64,000 nucleotides of DNA from Leucobacter sp. Psy1 (GCF_020096995.1 NZ_CP083692.1:2914001-2978000); one strand, 5' to 3'; shown: positions 8,392 through 17,698, counted from the stretch's first letter. Made by a program: numbers and translations. The notes: generated by a model not told the origin, from the letters alone.

Positions 8392-9246
8392 ATGAGCGCA
8401 CACTTCACGTACACCGACGCCCACGGGGTGGAGATCTGGACGCGGGAGTGGGCGGCACAGGACCCTGTCGGGGTCGTGCAGATCGCTCACGGAGTCGGCG
8501 AGCATTCGGGCAGGTACGCGGCGTTCGCCGAGCAGCTCCGTGCGGCGGGGTTCACGGTGTACGCCGACGATCATCGCGGCCACGGGGAAACCGGGAAACG
8601 GCAGTGGAACGGCGATCTCTCGCGTCTCGGCAGGCTCGGTCCAGGCGGGCTCCGTGCGACGGAGGCCGCGATCCGCCAGCTCACGGCGCTCATCAGAGAT
8701 CGCCACCCCGGACTGCCGATCGTCATGTTCTCGCACTCGTGGGGGTCGCTCATGGCGCAGCGGATCCTGAACGATCATCCGCGGGAGTGGGGCGCACTCG
8801 TGCTGTCGGGCACGGCGCATCGGACGCCCCGCGGCATGGAGAGCGGCAAGCTGAATGCCAGGTGGGCGCACGAGGACGAGACGGGATTCGCGTGGCTGAG
8901 CCGCGACGGCGAGGTGGCCCGCGCGTTCACGGAGGACCCGCTGTGCTTCGAGGCGAACCTCGTGAAGCTGTTCGGGGTTTCCGATGCGCTGCGGCTGTAC
9001 GGCGCTCCGTCCGCCGGCCTCGCCGTGGATGTGCCGATCCACATCGTCTCGGGAGCCGACGATCCGCTGCATCGGGGCGAACGCAACCTGCAGGCCCTCG
9101 CCGATGCGTATCGGCGCCGCGGCGTGCGCGACGTGACGGTGAAGGTCTACCCGGGATCGCGCCACGAACTGCTCAACGAACTCGATCGTGAGGATGTGAC
9201 GGCGGACCTCATCACCTGGATGCTCGATCGAATCGGCGAGGACTGA
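8392..9246 (+). CDS. Alpha/beta hydrolase, monoacylglycerol-lipase-like
   Basis: 284 residues of the Hydrolase_4 (serine aminopeptidase S33-like) type. The oxyanion segment is QIAHGVGEHSGRY. The nucleophile elbow is SHSWG, where the usual first glycine is a serine. The acid is in SGADDPL and the histidine in GSRHELLNE. A cap region of about 70 residues lies between. Likely substrates are monoacylglycerols or other carboxyl esters. ATG 8392 appears leaderless, with CAGAAT (8380-8385) six bases before it. The gene stands alone, divergent from the amidohydrolase. Confidence 0.9.
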   Translation: MSAHFTYTDAHGVEIWTREWAAQDPVGVVQIAHGVGEHSGRYAAFAEQLRAAGFTVYADDHRGHGETGKRQWNGDLSRLGRLGPGGLRATEAAIRQLTALIRDRHPGLPIVMFSHSWGSLMAQRILNDHPREWGALVLSGTAHRTPRGMESGKLNARWAHEDETGFAWLSRDGEVARAFTEDPLCFEANLVKLFGVSDALRLYGAPSAGLAVDVPIHIVSGADDPLHRGERNLQALADAYRRRGVRDVTVKVYPGSRHELLNELDREDVTADLITWMLDRIGED

Positions 9247-9296
9247 GCTCCCGCAAGCGGAGTACGCTTGGGGGAAACAGCGAACGGGAGGCGAGC

Positions 9297-10346
9297 ATGC
9301 ACGGCGAATACAAAGTCCCGGGTGGAAAACTCGTGGTCGTCGATTTCGAGATCGTGGAGGGCCTGATCCAGGATTTCCAGCTCTCTGGCGATTTTTTCCT
9401 CGAACCGGACGAGGTGCTCCTCGACATCAACCGCGCCGTGACGGGACTGAGCCCGAACAGCACGCTCGAGCAGATCGCCGGCGCGATCTCCGCCGCGCTG
9501 CCCGCTGACGCTCACCTGCTCGGCTTCACTCCCGAGTCGGTGGCCATCGCGGTGCGACGCGCCGTGACCGGTGCAGCTCACTGGCGCGACTACGACTGGC
9601 AGATCCTGCACGAGCCCCCCGTCGCCCCGGCGCTGAACGCCGCGCTCGACGAGGTGCTCGCCACCGCGGTCGGTGAGGGACTGCGCGGTCCCACCCTGCG
9701 CATCTGGGAGTGGAACGCGCCCGCGGTGTTCATCGGCAGCTTCCAGTCTGTGAAGAACGAGGTCGACGAGGAGGCCGCGGCCGAGAACGGGTTCGGGATC
9801 GTCCGTCGGATCTCCGGTGGTGGCGCGATGCTCATGGACCCGGCGGAGTGCATCACCTACGCACTGTACGTGCCGGGCGAGCTCGTGCGGGGCATGAGCT
9901 TCGCCGACTCGTACGCCTACCTCGACGAGTGGGTGCTCGAGGCGCTCAAGGCGCTCGGCATCGACGCCGTCTACAAGCCGTTGAACGACATCACCAGCCC
10001 CCACGGCAAGATCGGCGGCGCCGCACAGAAGCGCCTCGCCTCAGGTGCCGTGCTCCACCACGTCACCATGGCCTACGACATGGACGGCGAGAAGATGGCG
10101 CGAGTGCTGCGCATCGGTCGCGAGAAGCTCTCCGACAAGGGGACCGCAAGCGCGCAGAAGCGCGTGGATCCGCTGCGCAGCCAGACCGGTCTGAGTCGCG
10201 AGGACATCATCGCGAAGATGATCGAGGTCTTCCGCGCCAGGCACGGCGGCGTCATGGGCGAGGTCACGGAGACCGAGTACGACGCGGCTGAGCGCCTGGT
10301 GGAGCGGAAGTTCAGCACGGAGGAGTGGATCCGCCGGGTGCCGTAG
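9297..10346 (+). CDS. lplA: Lipoate-protein ligase with LplB-like accessory domain at the N-terminus
   Basis: 349 residues. The first 80 or so (YKVPGGKLVVVDFEI, LSGDFFLEPDEVL) resemble the accessory domain that bacterial LplA carries at its C-terminus, and that archaeal LplB forms as a separate protein. The catalytic domain follows: APALNAALDEVL, the RRISGGGAM lipoyl-adenylate loop, and GKIGGAAQKR with the conserved lysine. The protein would attach scavenged lipoate to E2 or GcvH proteins in the cytoplasm. Start ATG 9297 has a strong GGGAGG site. Domain order is reversed relative to E. coli LplA. The end of the gene overlaps a bidirectional hairpin. Confidence 0.85.
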   Translation: MHGEYKVPGGKLVVVDFEIVEGLIQDFQLSGDFFLEPDEVLLDINRAVTGLSPNSTLEQIAGAISAALPADAHLLGFTPESVAIAVRRAVTGAAHWRDYDWQILHEPPVAPALNAALDEVLATAVGEGLRGPTLRIWEWNAPAVFIGSFQSVKNEVDEEAAAENGFGIVRRISGGGAMLMDPAECITYALYVPGELVRGMSFADSYAYLDEWVLEALKALGIDAVYKPLNDITSPHGKIGGAAQKRLASGAVLHHVTMAYDMDGEKMARVLRIGREKLSDKGTASAQKRVDPLRSQTGLSREDIIAKMIEVFRARHGGVMGEVTETEYDAAERLVERKFSTEEWIRRVP

Positions 10347-10362
10347 GCGACCCGGCGGATCC
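10327..10362. terminator. Bidirectional hairpin terminator overlapping the lplA 3' end
   Basis: A perfect 13-bp inverted repeat, GGATCCGCCGGGT at 10327-10339 and its complement at 10350-10362, with a 10-base loop containing the lplA stop codon. It lies between convergent lplA and the quinone oxidoreductase gene. Confidence 0.75.
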
Positions 10363-10373
10363 GCCCGGACGCC

Positions 10374-11342
10374 TTACGGTTCGAGGATCACCTTGCCGGT
10401 GGTCCGTCGCCCCTCGAGGGCCGTGTGGGCCTCGGCGGCTTCGGCGAGCGGGAAGCGCGCACCGATCCGCACGTCGAGATGCCCGGCCGCGATGGCGTCG
10501 AACAGGTCGGTGTAGCGCCACGCCCGCTCCTCGGGCGTGCGGAGGAAGTGTCCGATCGACGGCCGCGTCAGCGTCACGGATCCCGCAGCGTTCAGACGCT
10601 GCGGGTCGAACGCGGGGACGGGTCCGCTCGCCGCGCCGAACAGCACGAGCTCGCCCCGCACCCGGAGCGCACGCAGCGAGTCGTCGAACGTGCGCGCCCC
10701 CACGCCGTCGTACACCACCGCCACGCCGTCGCCGTCAGTGAGCTCCCTCGCCCGATCGGCGAAGTCGTCGTACCCGAGCACCTCGCTCGCGCCCGCGGCG
10801 AGACTGAGCTCTGCCTTCTCGGGGGTGGAGACGGTGGTGAGCACGCGCACCCCGCGTGCCGCGAGGAGCTGGGTGAGCAGGAGTCCGACCCCGCCGGCTC
10901 CGGCGTGCACGATCACCGTCTCCCCGGATTCGGGGTGGGCGGACGACGTCGCGAGGTAGTGCGCCGTGACCCCCTGCAGCGGCAGCGCTCCGGCGACGTC
11001 GAGTGGTAGGTCGTCGGGCACGCGCACGGCTTTCGCCGCGTCAACCACGAACTGCTCGGCATAGGTGCCAGACGCCTCGGCGGTGGTGATGCGGTCCCCC
11101 TCGCCGAACTCGGTCACCCCGTCGCCGACGGCGATGACCGTGCCTGACGCCTCCGCGCCAGGAGTGAAGGGCAGCGGCACGTCGTAGATGCCGGACCGCT
11201 GATACGTCTCGATGAAGTTCACACCCGTTGCGGCGGTGCGCACGAGCACCTGCCCGGCGCCGGGAGCCGGGACGTCTCGTTCTTCGCAGCGCAGCACTTC
11301 GGGGCCGCCGGTCTCATTCGCAACAATCGCTCGCATGCTCAT
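10374..11342 (-). CDS. Quinone oxidoreductase (zinc-free medium-chain dehydrogenase, QOR type)
   Basis: 322 residues with the QOR family layout: MRAIVANETGGPEVL, VRTAATGVNFIETYQRSGIY, GAEASGTVIAVGDGV and the nucleotide-binding GAGGVGLLLTQL. No zinc-binding cysteines are seen at the structural or catalytic positions, as expected for NADPH:quinone reductases. It probably reduces quinones or enals in the cytoplasm with NADPH. ATG 11342 is leaderless: TAGGCT (11349-11354) is six bases upstream. It is transcribed away from the MMPL/YhgE operon end and converges on lplA. Confidence 0.93.
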   Translation of the reverse strand: MSMRAIVANETGGPEVLRCEERDVPAPGAGQVLVRTAATGVNFIETYQRSGIYDVPLPFTPGAEASGTVIAVGDGVTEFGEGDRITTAEASGTYAEQFVVDAAKAVRVPDDLPLDVAGALPLQGVTAHYLATSSAHPESGETVIVHAGAGGVGLLLTQLLAARGVRVLTTVSTPEKAELSLAAGASEVLGYDDFADRARELTDGDGVAVVYDGVGARTFDDSLRALRVRGELVLFGAASGPVPAFDPQRLNAAGSVTLTRPSIGHFLRTPEERAWRYTDLFDAIAAGHLDVRIGARFPLAEAAEAHTALEGRRTTGKVILEP

Positions 11343-11411
11343 ACCCCGAGCCTAGGGAATTCGGGCCGACTCGGCATCCCCCTGGTGCGGCGTTCCCGGC
11401 CGGCCGCCAGG

Positions 11412-13406
11412 TCACACCGGCCGGGTCGTTCGACGCTCCCGCACCACCGCGAGCGCGGTCAGCAGCGTGCCGGCGCACCCCCAGAGGAACAGCAGGAACA
11501 CGGCAAGCCCAGTACCCGAAGCGCCCGTGGCGACCGCACCGAATCCGTCAAGCGCCGCACCGACCGGGCTGGCCCCGCCGATCGCTTGCAGCGGCCCTGG
11601 CACCGTGGCGACGACGCCCACGGCGAACGTCACCACGAGAATCACGAACGAGACGAACCTTCCGAATCCGCCGAGCAGCGCAGACAGGCCCTGATTGACG
11701 AGAGCGAACGCGATGCCCGCGAGGAGCGCGAGCCCGGTGAATCGCAACGCCTGGCCGGGGTCGTACCCCAGGGCAGCTGGCAGCACCGTGCCCGCGATGG
11801 CTCCCTGGGCGGCCCCGAGGGCGAGCGTCGGGGCGATGCTGTGCATCGTGATCCTGCCGACGCCGAGCGCGGCGGCCCGGGTGCGGCGCCACAGCGGCGC
11901 CAGCAGCAGGAACATCGCAAGACCACCTGCCCACAGCGCGATCCCCGCGAACAAGGGCGCTCCGGCGGCCGTGAAGAGATCGCTGCTTCCCCCTTCGGCC
12001 GTGACCGGAGTGATAGCCGTCTCGGCGATCCGGTCGCGCTGGGATTCGGAGTAGTCGGGGATCTGGTCTCGCGCCTCGACCAGTCCGTCGGCGAGGTCAC
12101 CGGCTCCCTCAGCCGAAGCACGCGTCCCGTCGGCGAGCTGCGATGCCCCCTCGGCGAGTTGGGGGGTCTGTTCGGCGAGCTGGGAGACGCCGCCGGCGAG
12201 AGTACCTGCACCGCCGGCGAGTTCTGAGACGCCTCCTGCGGCGGTGTGCGCACCGGTAGCGAGTTCGTTCGCGCCTCCCGCCAGCCCCTCGGCCGCCGCA
12301 GCGAGTTCGGCTGAGCCGTCAGCTGACTGCTGCGCCGCTGCCGCGAGCTGCGTGCCGGCGCTGCGCAGCGCACCGAGCTGCCCGACGCCGTCACCGAGTT
12401 CGGACTGCGCGGCTCGCAGTTCCGCGAGCACCTGCTGCCGCTGCTCCTCCGGCATCGGGATCGCTCCGCCCTCGATCGCGGCGATCAGATTCCCGAGCTG
12501 CTCCTGAATCTCGGCGGCACCAGGCGCGATCGCATCGATCGCCTGATTCACGCCGCCCGTGTAGTCGCGGACGCCATCGGCGAGCTGCTGCTGCCCCGTC
12601 GCCGCCGTGCGGGCGCCTGAGGCGTACTCGCCGACGCCCGCGGCGAACTCCGACATTCCGCCGGCCAGCTGCTGCACGCCCGCGGCCGCCTCGTTCGCGC
12701 CTCCCGCCAGCTGGTTCGCCCCCTGCGAGAGCTCACCGGTACCGGTCGCGAGCTGCTCGGTGCCGTCAGCGAGTTCGGACGCCCCTCCGGCCAGCTGAGT
12801 GCCGCCGTCGGCGAGCGCGCGCGCACCGTCGGCTGCTTCGCCGACGCCGCTCCCGATCTCGTTCATGCCGACGAAAACGCCGCCGACGAACTGCTCGCCG
12901 AGCTGCTGATTCAGCAGCGAGGTCGCCGTCTCGGTGACCACGTTGGTCAGGGCGTTGTCGATGAGTCGCCCGCGCTCACTGGAGTCGACGGTGATGCGCG
13001 CCTGCTCGGGCTGCTCGGGATCGGTCGAGAGCGAGGTCGCGGCGGTCGAGAAGTTCTCGGGGATCGTGACGACGGTCGCGTACCGGCCGTCGTCGAGGCC
13101 GGCCGCAGCGTCGTCCTCATCGGTGAGCTGCCACGTGAAGTTCTGCTCGTCCTCCCCGCTCGCGTCGCCGATCAGTTCTCCGGCGAGCAGTCGCCCCAGC
13201 GGGACCGGCTGGCCATCGATCTCCGCCGGTTCGTCGAGGTTCACGACCGCTGCGGAAACGCTCTCGAGGCGATCCTGCGGGTTCCACAGGCCCCACAGCA
13301 GCACACCGGCGATGGTGAGCGGTACGAGGATCACGCCGAGCACGGTGCTCCATCGGGCGGGGCGGCCCCCGCGGCGCTGCAACTGGAATGGGGTGCGTGA
13401 GGTCAT
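11412..13406 (-). CDS. YhgE/Pip-family membrane protein (ABC-2-like exporter subunit)
   Basis: 664 residues. An N-terminal transmembrane helix (near residues 20-43) is followed by a long extracytoplasmic part with many seven-residue repeats of the ELADG/QLAGG kind (roughly residues 175-460). About five C-terminal helices resemble ABC-2 type permeases. This is the YhgE/Pip (phage infection protein) architecture, seen next to MMPL, TetR or type VII-like genes in Gram-positives. Its ATG overlaps the stop of the MMPL gene in an ATGA tetramer, so the two proteins are made together and probably act together in export. The substrate is unknown. Confidence 0.88.
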   Translation of the reverse strand: MTSRTPFQLQRRGGRPARWSTVLGVILVPLTIAGVLLWGLWNPQDRLESVSAAVVNLDEPAEIDGQPVPLGRLLAGELIGDASGEDEQNFTWQLTDEDDAAAGLDDGRYATVVTIPENFSTAATSLSTDPEQPEQARITVDSSERGRLIDNALTNVVTETATSLLNQQLGEQFVGGVFVGMNEIGSGVGEAADGARALADGGTQLAGGASELADGTEQLATGTGELSQGANQLAGGANEAAAGVQQLAGGMSEFAAGVGEYASGARTAATGQQQLADGVRDYTGGVNQAIDAIAPGAAEIQEQLGNLIAAIEGGAIPMPEEQRQQVLAELRAAQSELGDGVGQLGALRSAGTQLAAAAQQSADGSAELAAAAEGLAGGANELATGAHTAAGGVSELAGGAGTLAGGVSQLAEQTPQLAEGASQLADGTRASAEGAGDLADGLVEARDQIPDYSESQRDRIAETAITPVTAEGGSSDLFTAAGAPLFAGIALWAGGLAMFLLLAPLWRRTRAAALGVGRITMHSIAPTLALGAAQGAIAGTVLPAALGYDPGQALRFTGLALLAGIAFALVNQGLSALLGGFGRFVSFVILVVTFAVGVVATVPGPLQAIGGASPVGAALDGFGAVATGASGTGLAVFLLFLWGCAGTLLTALAVVRERRTTRPV

Positions 13407-16123
13407 CGGACGGCTCCCTGCTCCTCGGACGAACGTTCGGTGAGGGTGTGCTCCTCGGTGGCGGATCGGATCCGGGTTCCGGCGGGCAGGACACGCTCCG
13501 CGAGCTCGCGGCTGCCCACCAGGACGACGGTCACGGCGGGGGCGCTCCCGCGCTCGGCCTCGACGGCCCGGCCTTCGAGCGCCGACCGCAGTGCGGGAAT
13601 GCCGGCCAGCTCGGGTGCGGCAAGCGCCGACCGCAGGTCGAGCACGAGGAGGGATGGGCGGTCGCGCAGTGCAGCGCGGAGCGTTGCCGGCGAGGCGTCC
13701 GCGGCACGCGACCGGAGCGAGCCGGCCCGCTCGGGCAGCAGCAGCCCCGTGACGGTGACGGTGCCTCTCTCGGGTGCGAGGCGACCGGTGAGCACGCGTG
13801 CGAGCGGCTCGGTAAAGGGGCTCGCCGGGTCGAGCAGCAATGCCTCCCCCGGAGCGACGCGGAGATCGGCGACGGAGTGCCCGGCGACTGCCATGCCTTC
13901 AGAAGCGATCCGCGCCTCCGGCATGTCGTCAGGCCAGCCACGGTGCGCCAGCTCTCGCGCGATGCCCTCGCCCTCGACGTCGAAGGATGGAAGCACGCGG
14001 TCCATCCACCGCGGCATCCACCAGGCCCGCTCCCCGAGGAGGGCGAGGGCCGCGGGCACGAGGGTCATGCGCACGATGAACGCGTCGACGAAGACGCCGA
14101 CGGCGAGGCCGAGCGCGATGACCTTGATCGAAGGGTCCCCCTCGGGCACGAACGCGGCGAACACGGCAAACATGATGAGCGCTGCCGCCGTGACGACACG
14201 ACCTGAGCCGATGAAGCCGCGCCGGATCGCCGTCTTCGCGTCCGCCCCGTGCACGTGCTCCTCCCGGATTCGCGAGACGAGGAACAGCTCGTAGTCCATC
14301 GCGAGGCCGAAGAGCACGCCCATCAGGATGATCGGCATGAAGCTGAGCACAGGCCCAGTGGAGGGGACGTGCAATAGATCCTGCAACCAGCCCCACTCGA
14401 AGACCGCCACGACCGCGCCGAACGCCGCCCCGACGGACAGCAGGAAGCCGAGGGTCGCCTTGATCGGCACCCAAACGGAGCGGAAGACGACCGCGAGCAG
14501 GATGAGCGACAACCCGACCACGAACGCGCCGAACGGGATGAGCGCGTGGAGAAGCATGTTCGAGACGTCGATGCCGACCGCGGTGAACCCGGTCACGGCG
14601 AGACTCACCCCGAACTCGTCCTCCCACTCGTCGTGGTGATCCCGCAGCTCCTGGACCAGGTCGGCGGTGCTCTCGGCGTGCGGGCCGTCCTCCGGCACGA
14701 TCTGGACGATGCCGGTGTCAGCGCCCGGGTTCGGCGTGGCAAGCGGCACGTCGGCGACGCCGGGCACCTCGCGCACCGCATCGGCGATATCGTCCATGAG
14801 ACCGAGCGGGTCCTCACTGGTGATGATCGAGCCGGTCAGCAGGAGCGGTCCGTTGAAGCCCTCCCCGTAGTGCTCACCGGTGAGCTCGTAGGTCACGCGT
14901 GCCGGATCGTCCTCGGGAAGCGAGGTCGCGTTCGGGAGCGCGAGACGGAGGTCGAGCGCCGGGATCGCGGCCACTCCGAGCAGGGCGAGACCCGCGAGCA
15001 GGGTGACAATGGGACGCTTCGTCGCCCCATCGACCCAGCGGCCGAAGAATCGTTCGGAGAATCCCGCGCTGGGCTCGGCCTGAGGCGCGGCGTTCCGCTG
15101 CTTGCGCGGCAGAATCCGCATTCCCGCCATGCCGAGAATGGCGGGAGTCAGCGTGACGGCGATGAGCACCGCGATAGCGACCGCCCCGGCCGCGGCGACG
15201 CCGAGCGCGGTGAGGAACGGGATACCGGCGACCGAGAGTCCTACGAGCGCGATGATGACGGTCAGGCCGGCGAAGACCACGGCGGAGCCGCTCGTCGCCG
15301 TCGCCCGAGCAATGGATTCGTCAACTCCCAGACCCGACCGCAATTGCTCCTGGTGGCGACTCACGATGAACAGGGTGTAGTCGATGCCGACCGCTAGACC
15401 GAGCATGAGCGCGAGCATCGGCGTCGTCGAAGTGAGCTCGATGAAAGCGGTCACCGTGAAGAGGGCGGCGATCGAGACGCCCACGCCGATGAGGGCGATG
15501 AGGATCGGCATCCCGGCGGCGATGAGCGACCCGAGCGTCACGATGAGCACGACGAACGCGATCACGACGCCCACCGCCTCGGTCGGTGAAACGCCGGGCA
15601 CCGCCACGGAGAACGCCTCACCGCCGTAGGAGACCTGTGTGCCGCCAGGCAACTCGTTCGTCAATGTCCCGGTGGCCGCCTCGATCGCCTCCACCGTCGC
15701 GTCCGGCACGGCGTCCGCAGTCCCCTCGATCTGAATCGTGATGAGTGCAGCGCTGCGGTCATCGGCGAGCCCGGAGGCGGGATCGGTGAACGGCGAGCTC
15801 ACGGCCGTCACGTCCGTCGCGGTCTCGAGGTCGGCAGTGACTCCCTCGATGGCGCTCCGATAGGGATCGTCGTCCGCCTCATCGCCTTCAGCGGCGACCA
15901 CGATGATTGTCGCGCTGGTCCCGCTCACCTCGCCGAAGGTGCGGCTCAGCGTGTCGAGCGCGTCCTGCGACTCCGTACCGGGGATCGAGATGCTCGCGTT
16001 CGCGCCCTGACCGAAGAGCGCGGCGCCCGTTCCGAGGAGGGCGAGCACGGCGATCCAGATGATGAGCACGAGCTTTCGCGCGCGCACCGACCACTCTGCG
16101 AGGGCGTAGAGGAACGTCGACAT
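13403..16123 (-). CDS. MMPL (RND-type) transporter with C-terminal degenerate ABC ATPase-like domain
   Basis: 906 residues from ATG 16123, which has a GGAAGG site. It shows the standard MMPL plan: two repeats, each with a first helix, a large extracytoplasmic loop and five more helices, with GLAVGIDYTLFIVSRH and GLAMDYELFLVSRIREE as the signature segments carrying the proton-relay aspartates. After the last helix come about 220 further residues that look like an ABC ATPase without function: ARIASEGMAVAG, VAPGEALLLDPAS where Walker A should be, ARVLTGRLAPERGTVTVTG, PSLLVLDLRSAL where Walker B should be, and VTVVLVGSREL near the switch position. The Walker A lysine, the signature motif and the switch histidine are absent. 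An alternative ATG at 16195 lies inside the operator. It is likely repressed by the divergent TetR gene. Confidence 0.87.
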   Translation of the reverse strand: MSTFLYALAEWSVRARKLVLIIWIAVLALLGTGAALFGQGANASISIPGTESQDALDTLSRTFGEVSGTSATIIVVAAEGDEADDDPYRSAIEGVTADLETATDVTAVSSPFTDPASGLADDRSAALITIQIEGTADAVPDATVEAIEAATGTLTNELPGGTQVSYGGEAFSVAVPGVSPTEAVGVVIAFVVLIVTLGSLIAAGMPILIALIGVGVSIAALFTVTAFIELTSTTPMLALMLGLAVGIDYTLFIVSRHQEQLRSGLGVDESIARATATSGSAVVFAGLTVIIALVGLSVAGIPFLTALGVAAAGAVAIAVLIAVTLTPAILGMAGMRILPRKQRNAAPQAEPSAGFSERFFGRWVDGATKRPIVTLLAGLALLGVAAIPALDLRLALPNATSLPEDDPARVTYELTGEHYGEGFNGPLLLTGSIITSEDPLGLMDDIADAVREVPGVADVPLATPNPGADTGIVQIVPEDGPHAESTADLVQELRDHHDEWEDEFGVSLAVTGFTAVGIDVSNMLLHALIPFGAFVVGLSLILLAVVFRSVWVPIKATLGFLLSVGAAFGAVVAVFEWGWLQDLLHVPSTGPVLSFMPIILMGVLFGLAMDYELFLVSRIREEHVHGADAKTAIRRGFIGSGRVVTAAALIMFAVFAAFVPEGDPSIKVIALGLAVGVFVDAFIVRMTLVPAALALLGERAWWMPRWMDRVLPSFDVEGEGIARELAHRGWPDDMPEARIASEGMAVAGHSVADLRVAPGEALLLDPASPFTEPLARVLTGRLAPERGTVTVTGLLLPERAGSLRSRAADASPATLRAALRDRPSLLVLDLRSALAAPELAGIPALRSALEGRAVEAERGSAPAVTVVLVGSRELAERVLPAGTRIRSATEEHTLTERSSEEQGAVR

Positions 16124-16187
16124 CGGTGCCTTCCAGTCGAGTGGGTGCGTGACGCGATGCGGCGGGGCATCGACGAAGCGTTGGGTT

Positions 16188-16227
16188 CGATACATCAGTG
16201 TATCCGACTCGATACACTGATGTATCG
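16188..16227. promoter_or_regulatory. Duplicated palindromic TetR operator between the MMPL operon and tetR
   Basis: A perfect 17-bp inverted repeat (16188-16204 and 16211-16227) with a 6-base spacer. Each half is itself a palindrome, GATACA-N4-TGTATC, giving two adjacent binding sites. It sits in the divergent promoter region, 50-90 bases before tetR and 65 bases before the MMPL start. Confidence 0.88.
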
Positions 16228-16278
16228 AGAATCCTCCCAGGAACCGAAAACTGGCTCCCGACATGCCACAATGATCAG

Positions 16279-17016
16279 GTGAACGAATCCGCGACACCCG
16301 ACCAGGCTCACGAGGCAGCGCCCACCGCGCGACGACTCGAGACCCGCGCTCGCCTCATCGACGCGGCCGCAGAGGTGTTCGTCGAAGAGGGCCTGCAGGG
16401 GGCATCGGTCGAGTCGATCTGCTCGCGCGCCGGGTTCACCCGGGGCGCGTTCTACTCCAATTTCTCAAGCAAGGAAGAACTCTTCCTTGCCGCACTCACG
16501 CACGAGTACGAGTTGCGCATCGAGAGCCTTCGCGCACAGGCATCCGAGCTCGGGCCTCACCTGCAGACCCTCTGCGCCCCGCTCGACCGCCAGAGTCTGG
16601 CCGCCTACGTGACCGACTTCCTCGCCCCGACCGCTCCGACGATCGACTGGTTCCTTCTCGAGACCGAGTTCGTGCTGCTCGCCACTCGTGACGCCGACCT
16701 CGCCCCTGGCTTCACGGCGTTTCTCGGCCGTTTCGAGGCATCCGTCGTCACCGTGGTCGAGGGGCTCGTCGCCGCGGCGGGCCGCCGGTTCCGCATTCCG
16801 GTCGACCATGCCGTCGCCGCGTTCAGCTCGCTGTACGAGCGTTCGCATCGCCTTCGAGCCCTCAACCCGGGCACTTCGGAGTACACCGATGAGCTGGGCG
16901 AACGCATCGCCGAGCTCCTCTTCGCCATCACCGAGCCGCTCGGCAGTGCCCCACCTGGCGCCGACGACGGGGCGAGCCCTCCGCAGCGCACGATGAATCC
17001 CGCTGACACGCAGTAG
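16279..17016 (+). CDS. TetR/AcrR-family repressor of the divergent MMPL-YhgE operon
   Basis: 245 residues. The N-terminal helix-turn-helix is textbook TetR (ARLIDAAAEVFVEEG, then GFTRGAFYSNFSSKEELF). The ligand domain has no recognised specificity. GTG 16279 has CACAAT six bases before it and no ribosome-binding site, so it is probably leaderless. Divergent orientation and the duplicated palindrome at 16188-16227 strongly suggest that it represses the MMPL-YhgE operon and itself. Its stop codon TAG (17014-17016) is the first half of the -10 box TAGACT of dcd. Confidence 0.92.
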   Translation: MNESATPDQAHEAAPTARRLETRARLIDAAAEVFVEEGLQGASVESICSRAGFTRGAFYSNFSSKEELFLAALTHEYELRIESLRAQASELGPHLQTLCAPLDRQSLAAYVTDFLAPTAPTIDWFLLETEFVLLATRDADLAPGFTAFLGRFEASVVTVVEGLVAAAGRRFRIPVDHAVAAFSSLYERSHRLRALNPGTSEYTDELGERIAELLFAITEPLGSAPPGADDGASPPQRTMNPADTQ

Positions 17017-17025
17017 ACTGACACG

Positions 17026-17631
17026 GTGCTGCTCTCCGATCGCGATATCACCGCCGAGCTCGAGTCCGGCCGTGTAGCCCTCTCTCCGAGCGACCCCTCG
17101 ATGGTGCAGCCGTCGAGCGTCGACGTGCGCCTCGACCGGTACTTCCGGCTCTTCGACAATCACAAGTACGCCGTCATCGACCCGGCCGAGGAGCAGCCGG
17201 AACTCACCCGGCTCATCGAGGTCGACCCCGCCGAGGGGTTCATCCTTCATCCGGGCGAGTTCGTGCTGGGGTCGACGTTCGAGCAGGTCACGCTGCCCGA
17301 TGACATCGCCGCCAGGCTGGAGGGCAAGAGCTCGCTCGGCCGCCTCGGACTTCTCACCCACTCCACCGCAGGGTTCGTCGATCCTGGCTTCGAGGGGCAC
17401 GTCACGCTCGAGCTGTCGAACATGGCGACGCTACCGATCCGGTTGTGGCCAGGTATGAAGATCGGGCAGCTCTGCTTCTTCCGGCTCTCGTCGCCTGCGG
17501 AACGCCCCTACGGCTCCGGTGCGACCCACTCGCGCTACCTCGGGCAGCGCGGGCCCACGGCATCGCGTTCGCATCTGAACTTCCACCGCGCTGATGTCAC
17601 GGGCACCGACGCCGGTCAACTCGGAGGGTAG
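17026..17631 (+). CDS. dcd: dCTP deaminase
   Basis: 201 residues. The family motif [20 protein letters not shown] (residues 104-123) holds the active-site Ser-Ser-Arg cluster and the catalytic glutamate follows in [12 protein letters not shown]. The enzyme deaminates dCTP towards dUMP synthesis; in some actinobacteria (for example Mycobacterium tuberculosis) the protein also has dUTPase activity, which cannot be decided here. The GTG 17026 start is leaderless with TAGACT at 17014-17019, and this promoter overlaps the stop of the preceding tetR gene. Confidence 0.96.
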   Translation: MLLSDRDITAELESGRVALSPSDPSMVQPSSVDVRLDRYFRLFDNHKYAVIDPAEEQPELTRLIEVDPAEGFILHPGEFVLGSTFEQVTLPDDIAARLEGKSSLGRLGLLTHSTAGFVDPGFEGHVTLELSNMATLPIRLWPGMKIGQLCFFRLSSPAERPYGSGATHSRYLGQRGPTASRSHLNFHRADVTGTDAGQLGG

Positions 17632-17698
17632 CGCCCTGGCCGCGAGCCGCCGACACGGGTAGGCTCTGACGCATCGACCGCGATGAGGAGGTCGGAGC

